Shown here: positions 24,637 to 34,767 of the stretch, in pieces
Position numbering within the stretch: the stretch's first letter is position 1
How the letters are laid out: the number at the start of each line of letters is the position of its first letter
Assembly (NCBI RefSeq): GCF_900110375.1
Contig: NZ_FODN01000004.1
Span: forward strand, 62,001-126,000
Reading direction: 5' to 3'
From: Flavobacterium sinopsychrotolerans
GTDB taxonomy: Bacteria > Bacteroidota > Bacteroidia > Flavobacteriales > Flavobacteriaceae
Length of the DNA: 64,000 bases
Made by a program: the position numbers and the translations under genes
Notes under the pieces: model-generated
Databases searched by the model: none
What the model saw: only the letters and a program-made list of their open reading frames with translations
Told to the model about the DNA's origin: nothing

Positions 24637-25431
24637 TTATTTAGTAAATTTTTGTAAATCTTTATCTATTCGAGCTAACATTTCGTTTGCTACTTTTTTG
24701 TATTTAGTTTCAGCATTAAATTTTATTAAATTTGATTGTGCAACTTTAGCTACATTTAATCGCTCTTCCATTTTTGAAGGAATACTATTAATGGCCAATT
24801 GATAGGCTGAATCTAATTTATAATACAATGCATCTTCTTTGTAAGGCGTTCCAGGATAATCAGCAACAAAATTATCTAAAGCTACAATAGCCGATTTATA
24901 ATCAGAAATTGTATTATACCCTTTAGCGTTCTCAAATACTTTTTTCTCAATTTTTTCACTCAGTACTTTTACTGTTGCATTCGCTTCTGCCAAATACTCA
25001 GAATTTGGATAATTATCAATAAATGATTGTAATTTATCCAATGCTTTTGTAGTATCCGTTTGATCTAAACTATAAACTGGCGACAACATGGAATAGCTTT
25101 TTGCACCAAGATATGCAGCTTCTTGCAGTTTTTCACTTTTTGGATAACCCGAAACGAAACTTTCAAATTGATATCCTGCTAAATAATATTGTTTTGTTTT
25201 ATAATAGGATTGAGCAAACATATAAAACAATTTTTCCGCTTGAGGTTTTCCTCTATAAGCAGGAGCAATTTGTTCTAAAATACGAATTGCTTTGGTATAT
25301 TTACCAGCATCATATAATTTAGTGGCCATTTCAAATTTGACAGCGACATCTTCGGTTTTTAATGCTTTCTGGTATTCGTTACAAGAACTGAAAACAGCAA
25401 CAAGAAGCAATAGAGATAATATTTTTTTCAT
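24637..25431 (-). CDS. bamD: Outer-membrane assembly lipoprotein BamD
   Basis: From the ATG at 25431 the product has 264 residues. It starts with a lipoprotein signal peptide (LLLVAVFSSCNEY, lipidated cysteine near 17) and continues with tetratricopeptide-like repeats: KLYDAGKYTKAIRILEQIAPAYRGK, KQYYLAGYQFESFVSGYPKS, TTKALDKLQSFIDNYPNSEYL and YKSAIVALDNFVADYPGTPY. It forms part of the BAM complex that inserts beta-barrel proteins into the outer membrane. The frame is open 12 codons further upstream, but the lipoprotein signal fixes the ATG. It heads the operon bamD-rpoZ-coaBC-DUF4835-recN behind a consensus promoter. Confidence 0.94.
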   Translation of the reverse strand: MKKILSLLLLVAVFSSCNEYQKALKTEDVAVKFEMATKLYDAGKYTKAIRILEQIAPAYRGKPQAEKLFYMFAQSYYKTKQYYLAGYQFESFVSGYPKSEKLQEAAYLGAKSYSMLSPVYSLDQTDTTKALDKLQSFIDNYPNSEYLAEANATVKVLSEKIEKKVFENAKGYNTISDYKSAIVALDNFVADYPGTPYKEDALYYKLDSAYQLAINSIPSKMEERLNVAKVAQSNLIKFNAETKYKKVANEMLARIDKDLQKFTK

Positions 25432-25496
25432 TTTTTTACTTTTTTTATGATTTCTTGATTGAAACAACCTACGAAATCATACCGAAGTTTCGGTGG

Positions 25497-25526
25497 CAAA
25501 TTTAGTTATTAATTTAGCGACTTCAA
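25497..25526 (-). promoter_or_regulatory. Consensus promoter TTG-N19-TAAATTTG for the bamD operon
   Basis: On the minus strand TAAATTTG (25497-25504) is preceded by TTG (25524-25526) at exactly 19 bp. The leader to the ATG at 25431 is about 60 bases and contains a small palindrome ACCGAA-GT-TTCGGT at 25481-25494. Confidence 0.8.
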
Positions 25527-25558
25527 AATATATTTTTGTTTAAAAAAAGACTGTTTTT

Positions 25559-26446
25559 TTACCCTTGTTTATTGACTTTTTTAACAAACTGATCAATCCT
25601 GCTTGCTAGCGAATCATCTACTTTTACTAATGGCAAACGCACTGTGTTTTCTGAAATTCCCAGTGATAGAAACACTTGTTTGATTCCAGCTGGATTTCCT
25701 TGCTCAAAAATCATATCGATACAATCCGCTAAAAGATATTGAGATTTGAAAGCTTCATCCACTTTGCGATTCAAACCTAATCGAATCATTTCAGAAAATT
25801 CTTTAGGAAAACCTTGACCTATTACAGATATTACGCCTGATCCACCTGCTAAAACCATTGGTAAAGCAATCATATCATCGCCGGAAATCACAAGAAAATC
25901 TTTCGGTTTGTCTTTCAATAATTGCATCGCCTGAACAAGATCTCCTGCAGCTTCCTTAATAGCTACAACATTTTCAAAATCATTAGCCAAACGCAAAACA
26001 GTTGTAGGCAGCATATTACTTGCCGTTCTTCCTGGAACATTATATAAAATTACGGGAATTGGGGAGGCTTCAGCAACTGCTTTGAAATGTTGGTAAATCC
26101 CTTCCTGAGTTGGTTTGTTATAATATGGAGAAACAGAAAGTATAGCTGTAAATGCAGATAAATCTCTTGTTCTTAGCTCATCAACAACTTTCGCGGTGTT
26201 ATTTCCTCCCACTCCCAAAACTAATGGTAAAGCACCATTATTAGCTTCGATTACAGTACTAATAACTAATTCTTTTTCGTCTGGAGACAAAGTTGCATTT
26301 TCTGCAGTAGTACCCAAAACCACAAGATATTCAATTCCTCCATCGATAGAAAAATTTACAATTTTTTTTAAAGCTTCGGTATCAATTGAAAAATCTTCTT
26401 TAAATGGAGTTACTAGAGCAACACCAGTTCCTATTAATGATTGCAT
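25559..26446 (-). CDS. dapA: 4-hydroxy-tetrahydrodipicolinate synthase
   Basis: The 295-residue enzyme condenses pyruvate with aspartate semialdehyde, the first committed step towards diaminopimelate and lysine. It has GTTAENATL (45-53), the tyrosine of YNVPGRT (135-141), the Schiff-base lysine in [10 protein letters not shown] (Lys164) and SGDD. The length is typical. It begins 7 bp after the DUF6913 gene, so the two share a transcript. The bamD promoter lies downstream of it, so the two operons are separately initiated although read-through is possible. Confidence 0.96.
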   Translation of the reverse strand: MQSLIGTGVALVTPFKEDFSIDTEALKKIVNFSIDGGIEYLVVLGTTAENATLSPDEKELVISTVIEANNGALPLVLGVGGNNTAKVVDELRTRDLSAFTAILSVSPYYNKPTQEGIYQHFKAVAEASPIPVILYNVPGRTASNMLPTTVLRLANDFENVVAIKEAAGDLVQAMQLLKDKPKDFLVISGDDMIALPMVLAGGSGVISVIGQGFPKEFSEMIRLGLNRKVDEAFKSQYLLADCIDMIFEQGNPAGIKQVFLSLGISENTVRLPLVKVDDSLASRIDQFVKKVNKQG

Positions 26447-26453
26447 ATTAGAT

Positions 26454-26972
26454 TTATATTTTGTTTAATAATTTTAAATATTTAAATAATTCACTTATAA
26501 AAACGCTGTAATTATTGATTTCAGTTTTAATTATAAAATGATTTAATCTTTTGTCTATTGATGAAAAGCCAACTTTAAATTGTGCTTTTGAATTGTGCGT
26601 AATTTGCAATAGTATTGCTTTCTCTACGTTGTAATAACTGATTAATAAATCAAATTTTTCATTGATAAAATCATTTATCTCAACCGATGCAATTTGTCCA
26701 CTCCATTTAAGTTGTCCTGCACTAAATGTAGTATATTTTATTCCTTGATTTTTCTTTACTATGTCACAATAAACGATTGTTTTTATATTTTCCAGTAAAA
26801 TTCCCTGCTCTATTAACGCTGCAATCAATAGTTCCGTTGCTGTAAAATCACTGGCATCAACCAGCAAACCAACTGTTTGTATAGTATCATCAGAAACATT
26901 AGTTTTTAAATTTTGCAAGCTATTTTTTAATGTTTTTTTTACAAAAAAATTCTTTATATAATTTAAAAACAT
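26454..26972 (-). CDS. DUF6913-like protein of unknown function
   Basis: The 172-residue protein has no motif that I can tie to an activity. It resembles the flavobacterial family DUF6913: a short basic N-terminus, [25 protein letters not shown] (about 35-59), [31 protein letters not shown] (about 107-137), and a C-terminal helix. There is no signal peptide or membrane segment, so it should be cytoplasmic. It lies 7 bp before dapA, and this pairing suggests a role near peptidoglycan or lysine precursor synthesis, which is inference only. Confidence 0.75.
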   Translation of the reverse strand: MFLNYIKNFFVKKTLKNSLQNLKTNVSDDTIQTVGLLVDASDFTATELLIAALIEQGILLENIKTIVYCDIVKKNQGIKYTTFSAGQLKWSGQIASVEINDFINEKFDLLISYYNVEKAILLQITHNSKAQFKVGFSSIDKRLNHFIIKTEINNYSVFISELFKYLKLLNKI

Positions 26973-26990
26973 ATTACTTTTACTTGATTA

Positions 26991-26998
26991 CAAAATTA
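26991..26998 (-). promoter_or_regulatory. -7 promoter element TAATTTTG for the DUF6913-dapA operon
   Basis: A perfect TAnnTTTG match on the minus strand lies 18 bp before the ATG at 26972. No TTG is found at the proper distance. Confidence 0.45.
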
Positions 26999-27019
26999 AT
27001 TAATTAAGTCGCATTTAAA

Positions 27020-27796
27020 ATGGTAAATCTAAAAAAGTATAACGACGTTTCTAAACTTTTTGTTATATTCTTAACATTTTTATTTGTTGCCTCTTGCAGC
27101 AAACAAAATTACGTCACAAAAATAGAAGGAAAACGAATTCCTATTACTGAAAAGGAAAATCAAGTTCCTGCAATTGAAAATTTTATAAAACCGTATCGGG
27201 AACACATTAACAAAGATTTAGACAGCGTGCTGGCTTATTGTCCTGAAACATTGGATAAAAGCACGGGTAAATGGCAAACTACAATTGGTAATTTGATGGC
27301 TGATGTTACTTTGATGAGAGGGAATATCGTATTTCAAGCCAGAGAAAAAAAGAATATTGATATTTGTTTGCTCAATAGCGGAGGGATTCGTTCCATACTT
27401 CCAAAAGGAAATGTTACTGCTAGAAACGCTTTTGAAATTATGCCTTTTGAAAACAGTTTAGTTGTTATTGCATTAAAAGGAGAACAAATTTTTGAAATGG
27501 TTGACTTTTTTATTGCTGAAAAGAAACCACATCCATTAGCCGGAGTAACATTTACAATTGATAAAAATAATGTTGCCAAAAATATTTTAGTTCAAGGAAA
27601 ACCTGTTCAAAAAGAGACCATTTATTATGTGGGAACCAATGATTATTTGTCTAATGGTGGAGACAACATGAATTTCTTCAAAAAAGGAGTTCAGAAATTT
27701 GATTTAGAATACAAACTTCGAAATATCCTTATTGATTATTTTAAAGAAGTTGATACCATTCCTGTGATAAAAGATGTTAGAATTACGGTTGAATAA
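27020..27796 (+). CDS. 5'-nucleotidase C-terminal domain lipoprotein
   Basis: The 258-residue protein begins with a lipoprotein signal (FLFVASCSKQ, lipidated cysteine near 26). The rest is only the C-terminal, substrate-binding domain of UshA-type 5'-nucleotidases: TGKWQTTIGNLMADVTLMR, CLLNSGGIRSILPKGNVTARNAFEIMPFENSLVV and VGTNDYLSNGGDNM. In UshA this domain follows the metallophosphatase domain in one chain. Here the metallophosphatase is a separate gene starting at 27925, so the two products probably work together in the envelope. Repeat copy A lies between them. Confidence 0.9.
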   Translation: MVNLKKYNDVSKLFVIFLTFLFVASCSKQNYVTKIEGKRIPITEKENQVPAIENFIKPYREHINKDLDSVLAYCPETLDKSTGKWQTTIGNLMADVTLMRGNIVFQAREKKNIDICLLNSGGIRSILPKGNVTARNAFEIMPFENSLVVIALKGEQIFEMVDFFIAEKKPHPLAGVTFTIDKNNVAKNILVQGKPVQKETIYYVGTNDYLSNGGDNMNFFKKGVQKFDLEYKLRNILIDYFKEVDTIPVIKDVRITVE

Positions 27797-27838
27797 GTAA
27801 TTCGAATTTAAAGAACAAAATAGTTTTAGAAAACGGAA

Positions 27839-27911
27839 AGCCCTAGCCCTGATTGCAGCGGCATCCCACGCTTTTTTTGCGTGGATACAGCGAAAAGCGG
27901 GAAATAGCTCC
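27839..27911 (+). repeat. Copy A of the degenerate intergenic repeat
   Basis: The segment runs from AGCCCTAGCCCTGATTGCAG to AGCGGGAAATAGCTCC. Its middle can fold as ATCC(C)ACGC paired with GCGTGGAT around a seven-T loop. The ends match copies at 13148-13291 and 58463-58541, which lie in the opposite orientation. It ends 13 bp before the next gene start. Confidence 0.75.
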
Positions 27912-27924
27912 AAAAAAATATAAA

Positions 27925-28836
27925 ATGAAGAGAAGAGAATTTATAGAGAAAACAGCTGCTGGTTCAGCTTTATTGAGTTTAGGTGTGTCATTGAGTAGTT
28001 TTGAGACCTCTAAAACCAGACAATTGACGGTTTTACACACGAATGATGTTCACAGTTATATTGATCCGTTTCCTGCGGATCATCCCAGAAATGCAAATAT
28101 GGGTGGCGTGGCGCGAAGAGCAGCCTTGATTGAAACGATCAGGAAGGAAAATCCAAACGTGTTACTATTGGATGCCGGTGATATTTTTCAGGGAACGCCT
28201 TATTTTAATTATTACGGAGGTGAATTAGAGTTCAAATTGATGAGTATGATGCAATATGATGCGTCTACAATAGGAAATCACGATTTTGATAACGGTGTTG
28301 AAGGTTTGCACGCACAAATGCCACACGCTAAATTTGAGTTCATATCCGCCAATTACGATTTTAAAAATACTGTGATGGATGGTTTTGTAAAACCGTATAA
28401 AATATTTCATAAAAACGGAATAAAAGTTGGTGTTTTTGGACTTGGAATAGAGCTTGCAGGATTAGTTGACAAAGGAATGTACAAGGAAACCGTGTACAAT
28501 GATCCTGTTGAAACGGCTCAAGATATGGTTCGGATTTTAAAGAAAGAACAGCAATGTGATATCGTAATTTGTTTGTCACATTTAGGATACAAATATAGAG
28601 ACGAGCCTACTAAAATTTGTGATTTAAAATTAGCCGAACTGACTCAGGATATTGATTTAATTATTGGTGGTCACACTCATACTTTTCTGGACAAACCTAC
28701 AGTTGCTAAGAACCTTGTGGGCAAAGAAGTTTTAGTAAATCAAGTAGGTTGCTATGGTATTAATTTAGGAAGAATAGATTTTTATTTAGACAATAATAAA
28801 GCAAAAGCATTTGAAGGGAAATCGATTATAGTGTAG
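27925..28836 (+). CDS. 5'-nucleotidase metallophosphatase domain protein (Tat-exported)
   Basis: From the ATG at 27925 the product has 303 residues. It starts with a signal peptide beginning MKRREFIEKTAAGSALLSLG, whose RREF motif fits the twin-arginine route. The metallophosphatase domain follows: LTVLHTNDVHSY, LLDAGDIFQGTP, TIGNHDFDNG, CLSHLGYK and IIGGHTHTF, giving all metal ligands of the UshA N-terminal domain. The usual C-terminal domain is absent and is encoded by the preceding gene. An upstream extension of 24 codons would read through the repeat and is rejected. A terminator hairpin overlaps the stop codon. Confidence 0.92.
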   Translation: MKRREFIEKTAAGSALLSLGVSLSSFETSKTRQLTVLHTNDVHSYIDPFPADHPRNANMGGVARRAALIETIRKENPNVLLLDAGDIFQGTPYFNYYGGELEFKLMSMMQYDASTIGNHDFDNGVEGLHAQMPHAKFEFISANYDFKNTVMDGFVKPYKIFHKNGIKVGVFGLGIELAGLVDKGMYKETVYNDPVETAQDMVRILKKEQQCDIVICLSHLGYKYRDEPTKICDLKLAELTQDIDLIIGGHTHTFLDKPTVAKNLVGKEVLVNQVGCYGINLGRIDFYLDNNKAKAFEGKSIIV

Positions 28837-28849
28837 CTATAATCGATTT
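28819..28849 (+). terminator. Intrinsic terminator overlapping the end of the metallophosphatase gene
   Basis: A perfect 13-bp stem AAATCGATTATAG (28819-28831) with 28837-28849, a 5-base loop and a T-run. The left arm encodes the last residues and the stop codon TAG (28834-28836) lies in the loop. Confidence 0.85.
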
Positions 28850-28915
28850 TTTTATAAAATCAAAACATCTTTTCGTACTAATGCTTTTTTGAACAAAGTG
28901 AGAAAGTCTCTTACT

Positions 28916-31689
<2,774 letters not shown>

Positions 31690-31709
31690 AAAAATAAATA
31701 GCAATACAA

Positions 31710-32183
31710 TTACGATGCTATAATAGTATTTATTTGCTGGTATAAAAGGCCATCGCTCAAAAACGAACCCTGCTGTATCAATTCAAAAATCGAAGTATTA
31801 CGCTCTTCCGTAAACTCTTTTTTTCCAACTTTCATTTCAATAGTATCTGTAAACATATTATCGCTAAGCCATTGCAATCCTTCTTTAGTCAAAAAATCAA
31901 CTTCAGGAACTAAGGATTTCAAAACTATCGATTGGACATAGGTGTCAAAACAATGAAAAAGGAAAATATGGTTTTTAGAAAAATGTTCTAAATAAGTTGC
32001 TTTCGAAAGAACACCTTCCCAAATTAAATCAGAAAAAACGTCTAATTCTTGTTCCGCAACTTCTGGTTTCTCGGATTTTATTTTGTCCCACTCCGCTTTA
32101 TCAATAGCTTGAGTTGCTAAAAAAGTACTGAATTCCTGATTCAATTCTTCAAATTGCTCTTTTGTTAATCTTGAGTATTTCAT
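31710..32183 (-). CDS. DUF6495 family protein of unknown function
   Basis: The 157-residue protein is acidic and helical, with no signal peptide. It opens with MKYSRLTKEQFEELNQEF, has a central SDLIWEGVLSKATYLEHFSKNHIFLFHC and a C-terminal SIFELIQQGSFLSDGLLYQQI. I recognise it as the Bacteroidota family DUF6495, whose function is not known to me. It lies between the ribosomal operon and ligA, with its own terminator and a 136-bp upstream region rich in hairpins (32186-32298). It could be regulated through that leader. Confidence 0.78.
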   Translation of the reverse strand: MKYSRLTKEQFEELNQEFSTFLATQAIDKAEWDKIKSEKPEVAEQELDVFSDLIWEGVLSKATYLEHFSKNHIFLFHCFDTYVQSIVLKSLVPEVDFLTKEGLQWLSDNMFTDTIEMKVGKKEFTEERNTSIFELIQQGSFLSDGLLYQQINTIIAS

Positions 32184-32185
32184 TT

Positions 32186-32265
32186 ATGCTGAATTTATTT
32201 CAGCATCTTAATAATTTAAGATGCTCTTTATTTATGAATTAAAGAATCTGAAACAGTTTCAGATT
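32186..32265 (-). promoter_or_regulatory. Leader with overlapping alternative hairpins before the DUF6495 gene
   Basis: Three perfect inverted repeats lie between the ribosomal-operon terminator and the ATG at 32183. They are 32245-32254 with 32256-32265, 32203-32211 with 32216-32224, and 32186-32193 with 32199-32206. The last two share bases 32203-32206, so they cannot form together, as in an attenuator. No known riboswitch class was recognised. Confidence 0.4.
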
Positions 32266-32274
32266 AAACAAAAA

Positions 32275-32298
32275 AAATCCCGACTTCCATCGGGATTT
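32275..32298 (-). terminator. Intrinsic terminator of the rpsF-rpsR-rplI operon
   Basis: A perfect 9-bp stem AAATCCCGA (32275-32283) with 32290-32298 and a 6-base loop, followed on the minus strand by a T-run. It lies 21 bp past the rplI stop codon. Confidence 0.88.
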
Positions 32299-32319
32299 AA
32301 TTATATAAATTTAAAAAAT

Positions 32320-32763
32320 TTATGCTTTTTCAGCAACAATTTCATAATCTAATTCAACGATAACATCTCTGTGTAAACGAACGTTGGCAGTATATTTACC
32401 AGTACGTTTAACGATTCCGCTTGTGATGAATTTTCTTTCGATTTGTTGTCCACCTTTAGCTAAAGCTTCAGCGATATCAATATTCGTGATTGAACCGAAT
32501 AATTTTTCACCACCTGCTTTTGCAAAGATTTTAATTTCGATAGCTTTCAAAGCTTCAGCCAATGCTTTTGCATCTGCTACCACTTTAGCTTCTTTGTGTG
32601 CTCTTTGTTTTAGGTTTTCAGCTAATACTTTCTTCGCAGAAGAAGTTGCTAAATGTGCATGACCTTGTGGAATCAAAAAGTTACGACCGTAACCATTTTT
32701 TACCGTTACAATATCATCTTTAAATCCTAAATTTTGAACGTCTTGTCTTAATATAAGTTCCAT
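32320..32763 (-). CDS. rplI: 50S ribosomal protein bL9
   Basis: The 147-residue protein has the bL9 N-terminal domain (MELILRQDVQNLGFKDDIVTVKNGYGRNFLIPQ, with the conserved GYGRNFL), a long connecting helix (about 40-75) rich in alanine and lysine, and a C-terminal domain with GGEKLFGSITNIDIAEAL. It binds 23S rRNA near the L1 stalk and helps keep the reading frame. It is the last gene of the operon rpsF-rpsR-rplI, 65 bp after rpsR. The length is normal. Confidence 0.98.
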   Translation of the reverse strand: MELILRQDVQNLGFKDDIVTVKNGYGRNFLIPQGHAHLATSSAKKVLAENLKQRAHKEAKVVADAKALAEALKAIEIKIFAKAGGEKLFGSITNIDIAEALAKGGQQIERKFITSGIVKRTGKYTANVRLHRDVIVELDYEIVAEKA

Positions 32764-32828
32764 GTTGTTGTCCTTTGTTATAGAAGTTAGGTTTCATGTT
32801 TCAGAAAACCAACAACTGAGTTAAATTA

Positions 32829-33125
32829 TTATTTTAGTAAATCAGCCACATATGGCATTAAAGCTAAGTGACGTGCTCTTTTCACAGCAACTGAAACTTT
32901 TCTTTGGTATTTTAATGAAGTTCCTGTTAAACGACGGGGAAGTATTTTCCCTTGCTCATTAACGAATTTCAATAAGAAATCAGCATCTTTATAGTCAATA
33001 TATTTGATACCTGATTTTTTGAAACGACAATACTTTTTAGTTTTGTTTGTTTCTATGTTCAAAGGCGTTAGATATCTGATATCTCCGTCTTTTTTTCCTG
33101 AAGCCGATTGTTGTAATGTTGCCAT
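32829..33125 (-). CDS. rpsR: 30S ribosomal protein bS18
   Basis: The 98-residue protein has the bS18 core: [70 protein letters not shown] sequence, with IDYKD, GKILPRR and RARHLALMP visible. The N-terminus carries about 25 extra residues ([18 protein letters not shown]), usual in Bacteroidota. bS18 forms a complex with bS6 on the small subunit platform. It starts 5 bp after rpsF, so translation is probably coupled. Confidence 0.98.
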   Translation of the reverse strand: MATLQQSASGKKDGDIRYLTPLNIETNKTKKYCRFKKSGIKYIDYKDADFLLKFVNEQGKILPRRLTGTSLKYQRKVSVAVKRARHLALMPYVADLLK

Positions 33126-33130
33126 GATAA

Positions 33131-33472
33131 TTAAGCTTTTGTAGATTTTAATTTAGTTCTTCTTCTTTCAGCCCAAGAAATAGCATGTTTATCAAGACTT
33201 ACAGTCAAGAAACGCATTACTCTTTCATCACGTCTAAATTCAGTTTCAAAAGCAATAAGAACTTCTCCAGCTACTTTGAATTCGAATAAGTGATAAAAAC
33301 CACTTTTTTTGTTTTGAATTTCGTAAGCCATTTTTTTAAGGCCCCAGTCTTCTTTCGATACCATTTCTGCTCCTCTACTAGTAAGAAAATCTTCAAATTT
33401 GCTTACTGTTTCCTTTACCTGAACTTCAGATAAAACGGGATTTAAAATGAAAACAGTTTCATAATGATTCAT
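33131..33472 (-). CDS. rpsF: 30S ribosomal protein bS6
   Basis: The 113-residue protein has the bS6 fold and motifs: [16 protein letters not shown] at the N-terminus, [23 protein letters not shown] in the middle, and [15 protein letters not shown]. It binds bS18 on the platform of the 30S subunit. It is the first gene of rpsF-rpsR-rplI, driven by a consensus promoter. I see no gene for single-stranded DNA-binding protein in the operon, unlike the arrangement in many other phyla. Confidence 0.98.
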   Translation of the reverse strand: MNHYETVFILNPVLSEVQVKETVSKFEDFLTSRGAEMVSKEDWGLKKMAYEIQNKKSGFYHLFEFKVAGEVLIAFETEFRRDERVMRFLTVSLDKHAISWAERRRTKLKSTKA

Positions 33473-33501
33473 AAATGTATATTTATATATTAATTTGGGT
33501 G

Positions 33502-33531
33502 CAAAAGTAGTTAATTATTTTCAATTTCCAA
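33502..33531 (-). promoter_or_regulatory. Consensus promoter TTG-N19-TACTTTTG for the rpsF operon
   Basis: On the minus strand TACTTTTG (33502-33509) is preceded by TTG (33529-33531) at exactly 19 bp. The leader is about 25 AT-rich bases without an evident S6:S18 binding structure. Confidence 0.8.
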
Positions 33532-33637
33532 GCCCTAATTGTATAAAAATTATTTTTGAGTAAAAAAAACTCAATAAATTAGTTCCGTAAAAAAAATAAA
33601 ATTATATTTACTTACCCGAATTTAAAATTTCAATGTT

Positions 33638-34333
33638 ATGAAACTAAATTGTGTCGTTGTCGATGATAGCTCAATCCAGAGGATGATCATAGCAAAATTA
33701 GTAAATAATCATACCAATTTACACCTAATAGGTGATTTTTCCAATGCAATAGAAGCTAAAAATTGCATGTCAATAAATAATGTGGATCTAATTTTTCTAG
33801 ATATAGAAATGCCTGTAATAAGTGGTTTTGATTTCTTAGATGGTTTAAAAGTAAAACCACAAATTATATTTATTACATCAAAAGCTGAGTATGCAATGAA
33901 AGCTTTTGATTATGATGCTACTGATTATCTTCAAAAACCTATAGCTGTTGATCGATTCAACGCATCAGTAAAAAGAGCTATTGATTTATTTTCTTTAAAG
34001 AAAGAAAATAAGGAAGAAGAAGGCGAACACATCTTTATAAAGAGTAATCTAAAAAAATTAAAAATTTTCACCTCAAAAATAAAATGGATCGAAGCTTTTG
34101 GCGACTATGTTAAAGTAGTTACTGAAGATGACAGCAACCTAGTTCTTTCAACTATGAAATCCTTTGAAAATGATCTGTCTAAAGAAAAATTTATTAGAGT
34201 GCACAAATCCTATATTATAAATATAGACAAAGTTGAACGCTTCAATAGCAAATTTGCTGAAATTGGGATTACTAAAATTCCTTTAAGCAGGAATAAAAAA
34301 GAAGATTTAGTAAAAGCGTTGTCTTTTGCCTAA
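33638..34333 (+). CDS. LytTR family response regulator
   Basis: The 231-residue protein has a receiver domain with acidic pair VVDD (7-10), phospho-acceptor Asp55 in LIFLDIEMP, and KPI after the last strand. The C-terminal LytTR DNA-binding domain starts near residue 130, with IFIKSNLKKLKI, WIEAFGDYVKVVT, STMKSFEND and FIRVHKSYIIN. It is an orphan: no histidine kinase gene is adjacent. In Bacteroidota such regulators usually pair with a LytS/His_kinase-type sensor elsewhere. It is followed by a strong terminator. A TATTTTTG element at 33551-33558 lies 79 bp upstream and is only weak evidence for a promoter. Confidence 0.93.
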   Translation: MKLNCVVVDDSSIQRMIIAKLVNNHTNLHLIGDFSNAIEAKNCMSINNVDLIFLDIEMPVISGFDFLDGLKVKPQIIFITSKAEYAMKAFDYDATDYLQKPIAVDRFNASVKRAIDLFSLKKENKEEEGEHIFIKSNLKKLKIFTSKIKWIEAFGDYVKVVTEDDSNLVLSTMKSFENDLSKEKFIRVHKSYIINIDKVERFNSKFAEIGITKIPLSRNKKEDLVKALSFA

Positions 34334-34433
34334 AATTCTGAAATATAAATCTTAGATCTATTACAATCATAATCCCTAACTTTAGACAAATCCTAAAAAA
34401 GTGGCTGTTGATTATTATAGAGATTTTATAAAT

Positions 34434-34469
34434 AAAAAACCTCTAAAGCTAAAACTTTAGAGGTTTTTT
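34434..34469 (+). terminator. Intrinsic terminator of the LytTR regulator gene
   Basis: A perfect 15-bp stem (34434-34448 with 34455-34469) closes a 6-base loop and ends in a T-run. It lies 100 bp past the stop codon. Confidence 0.88.
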
Positions 34470-34767
34470 CGTAAGCTTCTATTCATAGTCGCTCTATAAA
34501 ATTAGCCTAATTAAGAATTAAAACTTTAGCAAAACTTAGCAGTCATTACGGTAGGCACTAACTTTGTCTTCATCTAATAACTTATATTGTAAAGCCAAAT
34601 ATCAATTCGATAACCAAAGATTATTTTAATTCATCACCTATTAATTGAAACATTATATTATCCGCTATTCCGAAAACGTTTGAAACTTCAAACTTTGCCG
34701 CTATCACCTTTGTCACCCGAAATAAAATTGATAAATTAGCCCAGTCAAATTTTATATAAAAAACACA
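34470..34767 (+). other. Gene-free leader region of gcvT
   Basis: No reading frame here looks coding. The segment holds one TAACTTTG string (34559-34566) without a TTG at the right distance, and a 7-bp inverted repeat GTTTGAA-AC-TTCAAAC at 34678-34693 that could be an operator about 75 bp before gcvT. I looked for the glycine riboswitch that often precedes gcvT and do not see its conserved core. Confidence 0.5.

Noticed and set aside
27853..27924. N-terminal extension of the metallophosphatase gene
   Set aside because: It reads through repeat copy A and would bury the twin-arginine signal peptide; the ATG at 27925 is preferred.
34470..34767. Glycine riboswitch upstream of gcvT
   Set aside because: The conserved core and paired glycine-binding elements were not found by eye.
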